DNA of 64,000 bases from Mucilaginibacter sp. cycad4. GTDB taxonomy: Bacteria > Bacteroidota > Bacteroidia > Sphingobacteriales > Sphingobacteriaceae. Made by a program: the position numbers and the translations under genes. The DNA lies in assembly GCF_034263275.1 (NCBI RefSeq), contig NZ_CP139559.1, forward strand, positions 558,001-622,000, in the 5' to 3' direction. Below, piece by piece: positions 16,475 through 27,100 of this stretch. The notes below the pieces were generated by a model, which worked only from the letters and a program-made list of their open reading frames with translations, was not told the origin of the DNA and searched no databases. Position 1 is the first letter of the stretch, and every line of letters starts with the position of its first letter.

Positions 16475-19400
16475 ATGATGCCAAAGACACCTTTAACAGG
16501 CAAAGCGTTAATTTTTTTACTATTCTTATGCTGCAGGTGCTGCATGGTCTTAGCCCAGCGTGATCTCAATTTCACAGCGCTGACCACCAAAGACGGATTG
16601 TCCTCTAACACGGTTAGTGTGATCTGGAAGGACCGCCGGGGATTGATGTGGATCGGGACCAGCGACGGGTTGAATAAATTTGATGGCACAAACTTCACCA
16701 TATATCGTCATGATGCACAGGACTCTACCAGTATACCTGCCAATGAGATTTTGTCAATTTGTGAGGATCATTTAGGGCGTATGTGGGTTGGTACGGGAGG
16801 GGGAGGCCTGGCTTATTATGATCGCCGGCATAATTCGTTCGAATCCCGCCGGGCCAGCGCCGACTGGCCGAACCTTCGTGATATCAGCGCCCGTGCCATA
16901 TGCGAAGACCACATGAACAATTTGTGGGTAGGCAGCTATGGCACCCTCCGGAAAATTGATTTCCGCACAAATAAAATTTTGAAAGTACAGCTGGGAAAGG
17001 TGTCGGATTCTTTCGTGGTTTTAAGTTTGTTTGAGGATAGTAAGCAACGAATGTGGGCGGGAACGAATAACGGGGTTTATGTGTTCGACCTAAAGTCGGG
17101 TAAAAGCTCTTTACTGTCACATGCTGATGCGGATCCGGCAAGTATAAGCGATAACGTAGTAAAGAGCATAACTGAAGATCCGAATGGCAATATGTGGTTT
17201 GGGACTACCCGGGGATTAAACCTGCTTATGCCCGACGGCAAAAGTTTTCGTAGTTTCCGTCATGCCGATAACGATCCTGAAAGTTTGAGCAGTGATGATA
17301 TTTATGTGATTGAACCTGCCGGTGATAATAAACTATGGCTGGGCACAGAGGAGGGTTTAAATATATTTGATCTGTCGGGTTATACCTCGTTTAAAATCGG
17401 ACCAGACATCAGAAAGATTTTTAGCCTGGCCAATAAATCTGTAAAGAGTATTTATATTGATAAAGGCGGAATCTTTTGGTTGGGTACCTACCAGGGAGGT
17501 CTAAACAAATATGATCGCAACCTTCCGCTGTTTAACCTTAAACGAAGCAATGCACTTGATCCCAAAGGTCTTGCTTCACCACTGGTGACTTCTTTTGCCG
17601 AATATAAAACCGACCTTGTTTTTGTTGGTACCGATGGTGGCGGTGTTAACCTGTTTGATCAGAAAACGGGTTTATTTACCCATTACGGCGAGGGAAGCCA
17701 GATGGGACATTTATCTGTGCTTGCTTTGAAGTTGGACAGGCGCGGTAGTTTATGGATGGGAACCTTTCACAAAGGACTTTTCCGGCTTGATCCAATTACG
17801 GGCCTGTTCAAAAAAATTTCAACAGGAGCCGGAGATAACGAAATCAACAATAAAGATATCCGTTGCATTGAGGAAGATTCCCGCGGCCGTATTTGGGTAG
17901 GTACTTTAGGCGGAGGCGTTAACCTTTATAACCCTGAAACCGGCGTGTTTATCAAATACACTAAAAATGCCAGGCATAAGGGCGAAATGCCATTAGCATT
18001 GAACGGTTATATCAGTACCATCTCTGAAAATAAAAATGGTGAAGTATGGGTAGGTTCATTAGGCACGGGGATTGCTGTATTTAATAAGGACCTTGGAAAA
18101 TTCAAGATCTACAACAGGGGCAACAGCAACCTGGCAAATGATGGAGTACTCTGTATGTTTCATGACCGTGCCGGAAATACCTGGGTGGGGACTAATGGAG
18201 GAGGGCTAAGCCTCTTTAACCAGAAGGATGGTAAGTTTATTACCTATACAGACCGGGAGGGATTATCCAGTGGCATTGTTCACAAGATCCTTCAGGATGA
18301 AAACGGTATGTTATGGTTCAGTACAGATCAGGGTATTTACAGCTTTGATCCGGTCAATAAAAAATTCAAAAACTTCACTACTCATAATGGTGTCCAAAAC
18401 AGCCCGTTCATTTCAGGTTCAGGTATGCAATCAACAAGGGGTGAGCTCTTTTTTGGCGGGCAGGACGGCTTTAACTATTTTGATCCAAAGCTTTTACCTA
18501 ATAATCATGCTATTCCTAAAGTCCTTTTAACCGAGCTCAAAGTTTCTAATAGTACCGTTTATCCTGGTGAAAGCTCATCGCTCAAGGAGGATATTTCAAT
18601 TGCGAAAAATATCAGGATGGCTTACGGGCAAAATTTTTCAATCAGTTACGTTGCATTAAATTATACCACTCCCCAGCAAAATAAATATTGCTATAAGCTG
18701 ATCGGGTTTGACAAGGAATGGAACTTTGTCGGCACCTCCAAAACGGCATATTATACCAACATCGATCCCGGGAACTATACTTTTCAGGTTAGGGCCAGCA
18801 ATAACGATGGTACCTGGAACGACCAGGTTAGCACCATTCATATTGAAGTGCAGCCGCCATTATGGCGCACGGTTTACGCATATATCGCCTATGTGCTCAT
18901 CCTATTATGCCTGTTGTTTTATATCAGGCGCCGGGGTATTCAAAAGATAAAGACGCAGTTTTATCTTGAACAGGAAAAAGCGAAGGCAAAACAACTGATA
19001 GAGCAGGAACGCCGGGAATCTGAAAAGCTTCATGAACTTGATTTGCTGAAGATCAAATTCCTGACAAACCTGAGTCATGAGTTTCGTACGCCTATTTCAT
19101 TGATTTTGGCCCCTGCCGATAAATTATTGTCGATACCAATTGATCCAGCCATTTCCGGCCAGGTACATGTGATGAGAAGGAATGCCAGAAGGTTGTTAAA
19201 CCTGGTGAACCAGTTACTTGATTTTCGGAAAATGGAAGAGCAGGAACTAAAGCTGAACCTGGTTCCGGGAGACATTATTGCATTTATCAAAGAAGCGGCA
19301 GACTCGTTCCGGGACCTGTCAGAACGGAAAAAGATCGATTTTCGGTTGAATGCGGAGCCCGAATACCTGTTGGCAGCCTTTGATCATGATAAAATTGAGC

Positions 19401-20632
19401 GAATAATTTTTAACCTGTTGTCGAATGCGTTTAAATTTACCAGCGAGGGCGGGACGGTAGCGCTCAACGTATCCTGCGATGAAAGCAGCGTTGCCGGTGA
19501 AAAATGTTTACTTCGCCTTGAGTTTATTGATAATGGTTCGGGCATTCCTGCCGAAGTTCAGCAAAAGATCTTCGAGCGTTTTTATCAATACGACAATGCG
19601 GTTTCCATCCTTAATCAGGGCAGTGGCATCGGGCTTTCAATAACCCGCGAATTTGTTGAATTGCATGGCGGAACCATCGCTGTAGCAAGTACCCCAGGCA
19701 AAGGAAGTATGTTCACTGTTAACTTACCGGTAACCTCATTGCCGGTTCTGGATGAACCGGAAATACCTTGCATCGATGAACATTCCGAAGAAAACACAGG
19801 ATCCGATTCAGTTGTATCCGAACTGGCGGCGGCCGGCGCTTCTGTCCGGGTTCCGGTTGTTTTGCTGGTGGAAGACAACGAGGAGATGAGGTATTATCTT
19901 AAAGATAACCTGAAAGTGCATTACCAGGTAGTAGAGGCCGCCAATGGGAAAGAAGGCTGGCAAAAAGCACTCTCCTGTCATCCGCAGCTGATTGTCAGTG
20001 ATATCAGTATGCCGGAGATGAACGGCATCGAACTTAGCAAAAAAATTAAGGCCGATAAACGTACTGCTCACATCCCGGTTATCCTGCTAACGGCAATAAC
20101 CGGAGAAGAAGAACAGCTCAAAGGACTGAAAACAGGTGCTAACGATTACCTGACCAAACCGTTTAATTTCGAGATCCTGAATGCCAAAATAAAAAACCTG
20201 TTAATGCTTAACCGCACACTGAAGGATACTTATTCCAAACAGATCCATGTGTGTGGTAATGATGTCGAGATCGAATCAGGTGATGCAAAGTTATTGAATA
20301 ATGTTGTCAGGTATATCGAAGATAAATTAAATGATCCGGAGCTATCAGTGGAGGAGTTGAGCAGGCATGTGGGGATGAGCCGCGGGTCGCTTTATACAAA
20401 ACTGTTAGAGCTTACCGGCCTAACACCGCTTGAATACATCCGGTCGGTTAAATTGGATAAGGCTGTAATTTTACTGGAAAAGAGCGATTATAATGTGGCC
20501 CAGATTGCCTATATGACCGGCTTTGGAACCCCCAGCTGGTTTTCAAACAAGTTTAAGGCTAAATATAACATGCTGCCATCGGAATATCAGCATTCCAAAC
20601 GAAAAGATCGCCAGGTAACACAGGAAGCTTGA
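16475..20632 (+). CDS. Hybrid two-component sensor/regulator (HTCS), AraC output
   Basis: A single-chain two-component system of 1385 residues controlling polysaccharide use. After the signal peptide come some fourteen Reg_prop blades in the periplasm (LMWIGTSDGL, MWVGTGGGGL, WVGSYG and so on), then a Y_Y_Y domain and one membrane helix near residue 810. The kinase has phospho-acceptor His868 in NLSHEFRTP and ATP-binding motifs NLLSNAFKFT, DNGSGIP and GSGIGLSI. A receiver domain with Asp1176 (SDISMPEMNG) and a C-terminal AraC helix-turn-helix domain (LSVEELSRHVGMSRGSLYTK) follow. HTCS proteins bind an oligosaccharide in the propellers and activate nearby SusC/SusD genes. The neighbours are GH115 and the susCD pair, its likely targets. 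Confidence 0.95.
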   Translation: MMPKTPLTGKALIFLLFLCCRCCMVLAQRDLNFTALTTKDGLSSNTVSVIWKDRRGLMWIGTSDGLNKFDGTNFTIYRHDAQDSTSIPANEILSICEDHLGRMWVGTGGGGLAYYDRRHNSFESRRASADWPNLRDISARAICEDHMNNLWVGSYGTLRKIDFRTNKILKVQLGKVSDSFVVLSLFEDSKQRMWAGTNNGVYVFDLKSGKSSLLSHADADPASISDNVVKSITEDPNGNMWFGTTRGLNLLMPDGKSFRSFRHADNDPESLSSDDIYVIEPAGDNKLWLGTEEGLNIFDLSGYTSFKIGPDIRKIFSLANKSVKSIYIDKGGIFWLGTYQGGLNKYDRNLPLFNLKRSNALDPKGLASPLVTSFAEYKTDLVFVGTDGGGVNLFDQKTGLFTHYGEGSQMGHLSVLALKLDRRGSLWMGTFHKGLFRLDPITGLFKKISTGAGDNEINNKDIRCIEEDSRGRIWVGTLGGGVNLYNPETGVFIKYTKNARHKGEMPLALNGYISTISENKNGEVWVGSLGTGIAVFNKDLGKFKIYNRGNSNLANDGVLCMFHDRAGNTWVGTNGGGLSLFNQKDGKFITYTDREGLSSGIVHKILQDENGMLWFSTDQGIYSFDPVNKKFKNFTTHNGVQNSPFISGSGMQSTRGELFFGGQDGFNYFDPKLLPNNHAIPKVLLTELKVSNSTVYPGESSSLKEDISIAKNIRMAYGQNFSISYVALNYTTPQQNKYCYKLIGFDKEWNFVGTSKTAYYTNIDPGNYTFQVRASNNDGTWNDQVSTIHIEVQPPLWRTVYAYIAYVLILLCLLFYIRRRGIQKIKTQFYLEQEKAKAKQLIEQERRESEKLHELDLLKIKFLTNLSHEFRTPISLILAPADKLLSIPIDPAISGQVHVMRRNARRLLNLVNQLLDFRKMEEQELKLNLVPGDIIAFIKEAADSFRDLSERKKIDFRLNAEPEYLLAAFDHDKIERIIFNLLSNAFKFTSEGGTVALNVSCDESSVAGEKCLLRLEFIDNGSGIPAEVQQKIFERFYQYDNAVSILNQGSGIGLSITREFVELHGGTIAVASTPGKGSMFTVNLPVTSLPVLDEPEIPCIDEHSEENTGSDSVVSELAAAGASVRVPVVLLVEDNEEMRYYLKDNLKVHYQVVEAANGKEGWQKALSCHPQLIVSDISMPEMNGIELSKKIKADKRTAHIPVILLTAITGEEEQLKGLKTGANDYLTKPFNFEILNAKIKNLLMLNRTLKDTYSKQIHVCGNDVEIESGDAKLLNNVVRYIEDKLNDPELSVEELSRHVGMSRGSLYTKLLELTGLTPLEYIRSVKLDKAVILLEKSDYNVAQIAYMTGFGTPSWFSNKFKAKYNMLPSEYQHSKRKDRQVTQEA

Positions 20633-20633
20633 T

Positions 20634-20675
20634 AAACTTTGCGGGAGTGACTTTTAAATCGCTCTTGCCAAGTTT
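20634..20675 (+). terminator. Terminator-like hairpin after the HTCS gene
   Basis: AAACTT-t-GCGGGAGTGA pairs with TCGCTCTTGC-c-AAGTTT (one mismatch, three G-T pairs), with an 8-base loop and a T-rich tail. Confidence 0.65.
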
Positions 20676-21032
20676 TATTTAAAAAAAAATAGCACTATTA
20701 AACATTTGTTGCATAACGTTCAACAATCAACAACTCCAAACATTACCCATCACTGTACTTTAGGGCCCAAGTTTCCTGGTGTTTAAAACACACAGGAGAA
20801 GATTTATTCTTAAAACCAATTCCTGAACATGTACAGTAAAATAGTTTTACCGGGTATCATAATGTCAATCATTAGCCTGTTAGCAGCGTATCCATTTTTT
20901 ATCTTCTTTATCCCTTCATATAAGCCGGTTAATAGCTGCCGGCCGGCCTGCGCGGTAGGTTAATGATTCCAATAAGCTCTATATCAATGTGATAAACCGA
21001 GCATGTCTTATTTGTTTATTTATATCATCTCA
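20676..21032 (+). other. Gap before the GH115 gene, with a possible 44-residue membrane peptide
   Basis: A short frame at 20829-20963 would encode a 44-residue hydrophobic peptide (one probable membrane helix, IIMSIISLLAAYPFFIFFI). It has no clear ribosome-binding site, so it is only a candidate. TTG-cat-AACGTT-caa-CAA at 20709-20726 is an imperfect CG-centred palindrome, perhaps another LacI-type site. Nothing else is evident. Confidence 0.2.
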
Positions 21033-23597
21033 ATGAAAAAATTACTTCTTCTGCTGTACAGCCTGTTACCCTGTACCCTTTTTGCACAAATTATTGTTTC
21101 AGATCATAAGGATGCCGGAGCATTTCCGGTGTTTGCCAATGGGCAGGCCGCCACGATCATTTACGATAAGGAAGATGATCCCCTGGTACAGATTGTTGCT
21201 AATTTATTTGCCGGGGATGTTCAGATGGTGAGCGGCCGTAAACCTGTTTTGTCATCGTCAGTCGGCTCGGCAAATAACCTCATCATTATCGGTACCGTTG
21301 GAAAATCCAAACTTCTGCAGCAATTGATCAAGCAAAAAAAGATCGGTGTCGATCAGGTTAAAGGTAAATGGGAAGGTTACCAGGTACAGGTGGTTAAATC
21401 CCCTTTTAAAGGGGTTGATCAGGCATTAATTATTGCCGGTAACGATAAAAGAGGCGCGGCTTATGGTGTTTTTGAATTGTCGGGGCAAATGGGGGTTTCG
21501 CCCTGGTACTGGTGGGCCGATGTACCGGTAAAGCGGAAGGCTGCAATTTATGTACAAGCCAAACAGCCATTTACAGATGCTCCTAAGGTAAAATACCGCG
21601 GTATTTTCATTAATGATGAGGCTCCTGCTTTTTCAAGGTGGACGAAGGAAAAGTTTGGAGGGGTTAACCATTTGGTGTACGAAAAAGTATTTGAGCTGCT
21701 GCTTAGATTAAAAGCGAATTACCTTTGGCCGGCTATGTGGAGCAATGCGTTCAATGATGACGATAAAATGGATCCTGTTCTTGCCGATAAATGGGGTATT
21801 GTAATGGGTACATCGCATCACGAACCTATGCAGCGCGCGCAGCAGGAATGGAAACGGTATGGCCAGGGGCCGTGGGATTATGAAAAGAATGATTCTCTTT
21901 TGCGTAGTTTTTGGCGGCAGGGAATCATTAATATGGGCAAGCATGAAAGCCTGGTTACCATTGGCATGCGTGGGGATGGTGATAAACCCATGACGGAAGG
22001 CACGGCGACCGCGTTACTGGAACGAATTGTTAACGATCAGCGTCAAATTATCCGGGAGGTAACCGGAAAACCTGCATCCCAGACACCGCAGATCTGGGCT
22101 TTGTATAAAGAAGTACAGGATTATTATGACAAGGGCATGAGGGTTCCGGATGATGTAACCCTGCTGCTGTCGGACGATAACTGGGGTAACATCCGCAAAC
22201 TCCCTAAATTAAGTGATAAGCCAAGGAGCGGTGGCTACGGCATCTATTATCACTTTGACTATGTAGGTGACCCGCGTAACTACAAGTGGATCAATACCAA
22301 TAATATTGCCCGGGTGTGGGAACAGATGCACCTGGCCTGGGAGTATAAAGTGAGGCAGGTTTGGGTTGTTAATGTTGGCGATCTCAAACCCATGGAATTT
22401 CCAATCTCTTTCTTTCTTGATTATGCATGGAACCCGACGCGATGGGATGAGGATAATTTAAATACCTATTATACCAAATGGGCCGAAAACCAGTTTGGTG
22501 CCGAACACGCCAAAGAGATCGGCGACATTATGCGGCTTTATGCCAGGTATACAGCAAGGCGAAAACCGGAACTGGTAGATGCCAACACTTACAGTATCCA
22601 AAATTATAATGAGGCGCAAACTGTGGTTAATGAGTTCAATGATCTGCTGGCAAGGGCCGAAAAGGTAAATGCCGAACTATCCCCCGATTATCGCGATGCT
22701 TTTTTTGAACTGGTGCTGCACCCCTTAAAAGCAAATGCTAACCTTCATGAAATGTACCAGGCCGTTGCTTTGAACCGCTGGTATGCCGGCAGGAACGACA
22801 GGCTGGCAAACAGCTATGCTGATAAGGCAAAAGAGTTTTTTAAAAAAGATTCCTTGATTTCGGTACAGTATAACAGGGACCTTGCCGGTGGTAAATGGGA
22901 CCATATGATGGACCAGGTACATATCGGTTACAGGACCTGGAATGATCCGCCTGCTAATAAGATGCCCGAAGTGAAATACGTTGCGGCCAATGCTTCTACC
23001 GAAAATGCAGCGGTATCAACTGGTGTCATTAAAACTGCCGGATCACTGATACCTCCGAAAACAAAGGAGAAAGTGTTTTTTGAACGGGACGGCTATGTTT
23101 CTATAGAAGCAGGGCATTTTAGCAGGGCTGTTAACACAGGTGGCATCAAGTGGAAAGTTATACCGGATATCGGCAGGACGGGCTCCGGGATCAGCTCTTT
23201 TCCGGTTACTGCTGCCACACAACAACCAGGGCTTGATCATCCGCATACAGCATATGACTTTTATACTTATGATAGCGGCAACATCCGGGTAGCGGCATAT
23301 TTTTCACCTACGCTTAATTTTCACAACGAAGAGGAAGGATTGCAATATGCAATTTCTGTTGATGATGAGAAACCTCAGGTTGTTACCATTAACACTTACA
23401 AGGATGTAAACGTTTGGCGGGGATGGGTGGCAAATAACATCATCATCAAAAAATCAGATCACCATATTTTAACCCCTGGAAAACATACGCTAAAATACTG
23501 GATGGTGCAGCCTGGTGTGGTATTACAAAAATTAGTAGTTGACCTGGGCGGCGAAAAACCAAGTTACCTGGGGCCGCCGGAAACATTGAAGAAATAG
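21033..23597 (+). CDS. GH115 alpha-glucuronidase, exported
   Basis: A glycoside hydrolase of about 854 residues. Family 115 removes alpha-1,2-linked (4-O-methyl)glucuronic acid from xylan and related polymers. The ATG at 21033 gives a clean signal peptide (MKKLLLLLYSLLPCTLFAQ); the upstream Met at 21003 is disfavoured. Family features are the N-terminal alpha/beta domain (GNDKRGAAYGVFELSGQMG), the barrel entry KYRGIFINDEAPAF, RLKANYLWPAMWSNAF, the TSHHEPMQRAQ segment and QVWVVNVGDLKPMEFP. The C-terminal part has the GH115 beta-sandwich (VSIEAGHFSRAVN). It lies between the HTCS gene and susCD and is probably controlled by the HTCS. A hairpin follows the stop. Confidence 0.92.
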   Translation: MKKLLLLLYSLLPCTLFAQIIVSDHKDAGAFPVFANGQAATIIYDKEDDPLVQIVANLFAGDVQMVSGRKPVLSSSVGSANNLIIIGTVGKSKLLQQLIKQKKIGVDQVKGKWEGYQVQVVKSPFKGVDQALIIAGNDKRGAAYGVFELSGQMGVSPWYWWADVPVKRKAAIYVQAKQPFTDAPKVKYRGIFINDEAPAFSRWTKEKFGGVNHLVYEKVFELLLRLKANYLWPAMWSNAFNDDDKMDPVLADKWGIVMGTSHHEPMQRAQQEWKRYGQGPWDYEKNDSLLRSFWRQGIINMGKHESLVTIGMRGDGDKPMTEGTATALLERIVNDQRQIIREVTGKPASQTPQIWALYKEVQDYYDKGMRVPDDVTLLLSDDNWGNIRKLPKLSDKPRSGGYGIYYHFDYVGDPRNYKWINTNNIARVWEQMHLAWEYKVRQVWVVNVGDLKPMEFPISFFLDYAWNPTRWDEDNLNTYYTKWAENQFGAEHAKEIGDIMRLYARYTARRKPELVDANTYSIQNYNEAQTVVNEFNDLLARAEKVNAELSPDYRDAFFELVLHPLKANANLHEMYQAVALNRWYAGRNDRLANSYADKAKEFFKKDSLISVQYNRDLAGGKWDHMMDQVHIGYRTWNDPPANKMPEVKYVAANASTENAAVSTGVIKTAGSLIPPKTKEKVFFERDGYVSIEAGHFSRAVNTGGIKWKVIPDIGRTGSGISSFPVTAATQQPGLDHPHTAYDFYTYDSGNIRVAAYFSPTLNFHNEEEGLQYAISVDDEKPQVVTINTYKDVNVWRGWVANNIIIKKSDHHILTPGKHTLKYWMVQPGVVLQKLVVDLGGEKPSYLGPPETLKK

Positions 23598-23606
23598 CCA
23601 TTGATA

Positions 23607-23640
23607 AACAACCCGCTAAGTAACGCGATAGTGGGTTGTT
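23607..23640 (+). terminator. Terminator after the GH115 gene
   Basis: AACAACCCGCTA pairs with TAGTGGGTTGTT (12 bp, one G-T pair) around a 10-base loop, with a TTTATAATTTT tail. From here to 24163 no gene is visible; the stretch holds the operator at 23974 and an AT-rich leader for susC. Confidence 0.65.
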
Positions 23641-23973
23641 TATAATTTTAAGTGAGCAGTTTAACCGAGAGATCTAAAGATTGTTAAAAAGTTTATATGT
23701 TATGTTTCTATGTTATTGAAAATTAGTTTGTTATAGTTTTGATTGCCGCCTTCTGATTTTAACTTTTAATAGCTAAATATGATTTTTTTGAACATTTGCC
23801 CTATGTTTTTTGGTAATATCAACTATCGTGATAAACATCAATTACAGAACTTTACGGTGTTTGTAGATGTCAGGTCGATAGACACACCAATTAAATTTTA
23901 AACCAATTTAATATTTGATCAGGGGATTTCAATAAGTGGTCGTTTAACCATAAAGGAATTTTTACGTTAAAAA

Positions 23974-23989
23974 ATGCAATCGATTGCGT
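23974..23989. promoter_or_regulatory. LacI-type operator before susC
   Basis: ATGCAATCGATTGCGT shares the core GCAATCGATTGC with the 28-bp palindrome before the HTCS gene (14 of 16 positions symmetrical here). It lies 175 bases before the susC ATG. No clear TAnnTTTG box is seen at the corresponding distance. Confidence 0.6.
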
Positions 23990-24163
23990 AGTTATTTCAG
24001 GCTTATTGTACAGCGATTCTGAGAGAAGTTTTAAAAAGAAACCAATATTAAACCAATATAATATGATCAAAAAGCAAACGTAGTCCGGGTGTATGGATGC
24101 AGTTCCCCGCTGCAACTGGTAAAGTACTAATCAATAATTATTAAATCACTATTTCTTGTTGAT

Positions 24164-27100
24164 ATGCAAAAATTTCAACTCATTAAATTTTGGAAAATTA
24201 TCCTGATCATCGTATCGGTTAATTTGTTTTCCTTATCTCTTTTTGCACAAAACATCGCTTTGCATGGCAAGGTGGTTGATGAAAAAGGAGAAGCCATGGT
24301 AGGTGCCACCGTAAAAGTTACGGGTACAACAACTGCCACTACTACAAATATAAGCGGCGACTTTACGCTGAATGTTCCTGCCAATACGCGAAAGATCACC
24401 ATCTCTTTTGTCGGCTATGCTGATTATGAAAAAACAATAGCAGCCGGGTCGGCTAACTTAGGAGTCATCCCGATGGTGAAAAACTCCGGTAACCTCAATG
24501 AGGTGGTAGTAGTAGGATACGGAACTTTAAAGAAACAGGATGTAACCGGAACAATAGCTACTGTTAGCGCCAAAACTTTACAGGAAATTCCCTCGGCCAA
24601 CGTTTTTGAACAAATGAAAGGCCGCGTAGCCGGTTTGGATGTTGTTAATGGAAACAGTGGACCTGCAATTACTATTCGTGGCAGCCGTACAATAAGCAGC
24701 GCCACGGCCGACCAGCCGCTAATTGTGTTAGACGGCCAGCCTTATTATAACTTCATCGAAAACATCAATCCTAATGATATTAAAAGTGTTGATGTATTAA
24801 AGGGCGCCTCGGCAACAGCTATTTATGGGTCACGTGCTTCGGGCGGTGTACTTTTAATTACCACCAACAGGGGGCGTGTAGGGCAAACGGTTACGGCTTA
24901 TGATTCTTATGTAGGTACGAGCAGGCTTGAAGGAAAACTGCAATTACTAAACGGTAAGCAGTTTGCACAGCTCCAGGACGATGCGCTTGCCGGCGCTATA
25001 GCGCAGGGCAGCGGCAGTACTAATCCGAATGCACTGACTACGACAGAACTGCAGGCCTTGAATGAAGGTGTAAGTACCGATTGGGCTAAGCTACTTATTA
25101 AGCCGGCTATGGTTTGGGATCAGAGCTTAAGGGTATCCGGTGGAAGTGAAAGAACACAGTTTACAGTTGGCGCCGGTTACCGTGTAAACACCGCCCTGGA
25201 GCCAAACAACGATACTAAACGTATTTCGTTAAATGCATCTATCGACCATAAGATAAACAAGGTTATCAAATTTGGATTAACCACACTAACCACGCTGCGC
25301 CTGATTAACGCTGGCGGAGGAAATCAACTTGGCAATGCCCGGTATATGAGCCCGTTGACCTACCCTTATAATGCCGACGGATCTTTAAATATTTTGCCGC
25401 AGGTTGGCCAAATTGATGCTACAGCAATAAACCCTTTAATCCCGGGCCGTTCTCCTGATCAGTATTACAATTATACCCGCGGATTTATTAACAATGACAT
25501 TGCTTATGCAGAGATTGCCCCGATTGCTCACTTAAAATATCGCTATACCATCAATTATAACTTTTCCCAATCATTACAGGGAACTTATAATGGTATCAAC
25601 GGGGCCGATATTGTAACTATTGCTAAAACTAACGCAAGTACAACTAACAATTATCAGTACCGCTTAGCCCAGGAGCATTTGCTCACTTATGATAACACCT
25701 TTGGAGAGAAGCATTCCATTAACTTTGTAGCAGGTTTTACCTCAGAATTTCAGCATAATGAAAATTCAAATATCAATGCAACAGGTATCCCGTCTGATGC
25801 CAACCGGAATGCAAACCTTGGTTTGGCAAGTACCATTACTTCGGTAGGCGGTTCATATACCGAGCAGGGCCTGGTATCCTGGGTTGGCCGCCTTAATTAT
25901 GCGTTTGATCAGCGGTATAACCTTACGGCTACTATCCGTTCTGATGCTAACTCGGCACTGTCTCCCGGGCATCAGCGCACTACTTATCCGTCTATAGGCT
26001 TGGGCTGGGTAATCAGTAATGAAAACTTCATGAAACGGTTTGAGTTTATTGATAACCTGAAATTGCGTGCAGGTTATGGTCAAACCTCAACCACAAACAG
26101 TATCGGCCCGTATAACACTTTAGGGCAGCTAAGCTCATCAAAATATCAGTATGGCGGCGTAACCGCCGGCGATGCCCAGGGTGTTCGGGTAACCACATTG
26201 GTTAACCAGGACCTCAGCTGGCAAAGAACCAGTGACTATAATATCGCTTTAGATTTTGCCTTACTGAAAAACCGCCTTACCGGTTCAATTGAGGTTTATA
26301 AACAAAGAACCACGGGCATTATTTTGCCAAACCAGTTACCAATAACCAATGGTGCCTCTTCACAAATTTCAAACCTGGGCACCTCTGCCAACAAAGGCCT
26401 TGAAATTACGCTGAGCAGCCTAAACATTCGTAACCTGGGTGGTTTTTCATGGTCAACCGATTATAACATGGCTTTCAGCCGTGAGCATATTGTTTCCCTG
26501 CCGAATGGTGCAACGCAGAACATTGATGCAGGCGAGTTTGTAGGGCAGCCATTGAGCGTAATTTATGATGTGAAAAAAATTGGTATCTGGCAAGCCGGCG
26601 AAGCTGCACAAGCTGCTGTTTATGGCGCCAAACCCGGCCAGATCAAAATTCAGGACCTCAACAACGATGGAAAAATTAACTTCCAGGATAACCAGGTCAT
26701 CGGTAACTTTCAGCCTCAATATACCTTTGGCTTAACCAACCGGTTTAGTTACAAAAACTTTGACCTAAGCATTGTTATCCAGGGCCGCATGAAGTTTACC
26801 ACCGTTGTGCCATACGTTTCCTCGTCTGACTCCGGCACAAATGGCTGGCAGTTCCTGAACCTGGGGCGACATAATCAACCGGTTATAGATTATTGGACAC
26901 CAACTAACCCTACCGATGCATTTCCTCAGCCAAACGCTCAGAAACAGGGCAGCTATTACTCCACACTGCAATATTATGACGGTTCGTTCATCAGGGCAAA
27001 AAGCATCAATTTAGGCTACAATATTCCGGTTGGAGTAGTCAAAAAGCTGGGCATGACTTCACTGAGGGTGTATGCAAACGTTACTAACCCCTTTGTTATT

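Noticed and set aside
20829-20963. 44-residue hydrophobic peptide frame before the GH115 gene
   Set aside because: Plausible membrane helix but no ribosome-binding site or family; mentioned only within the gap entry.
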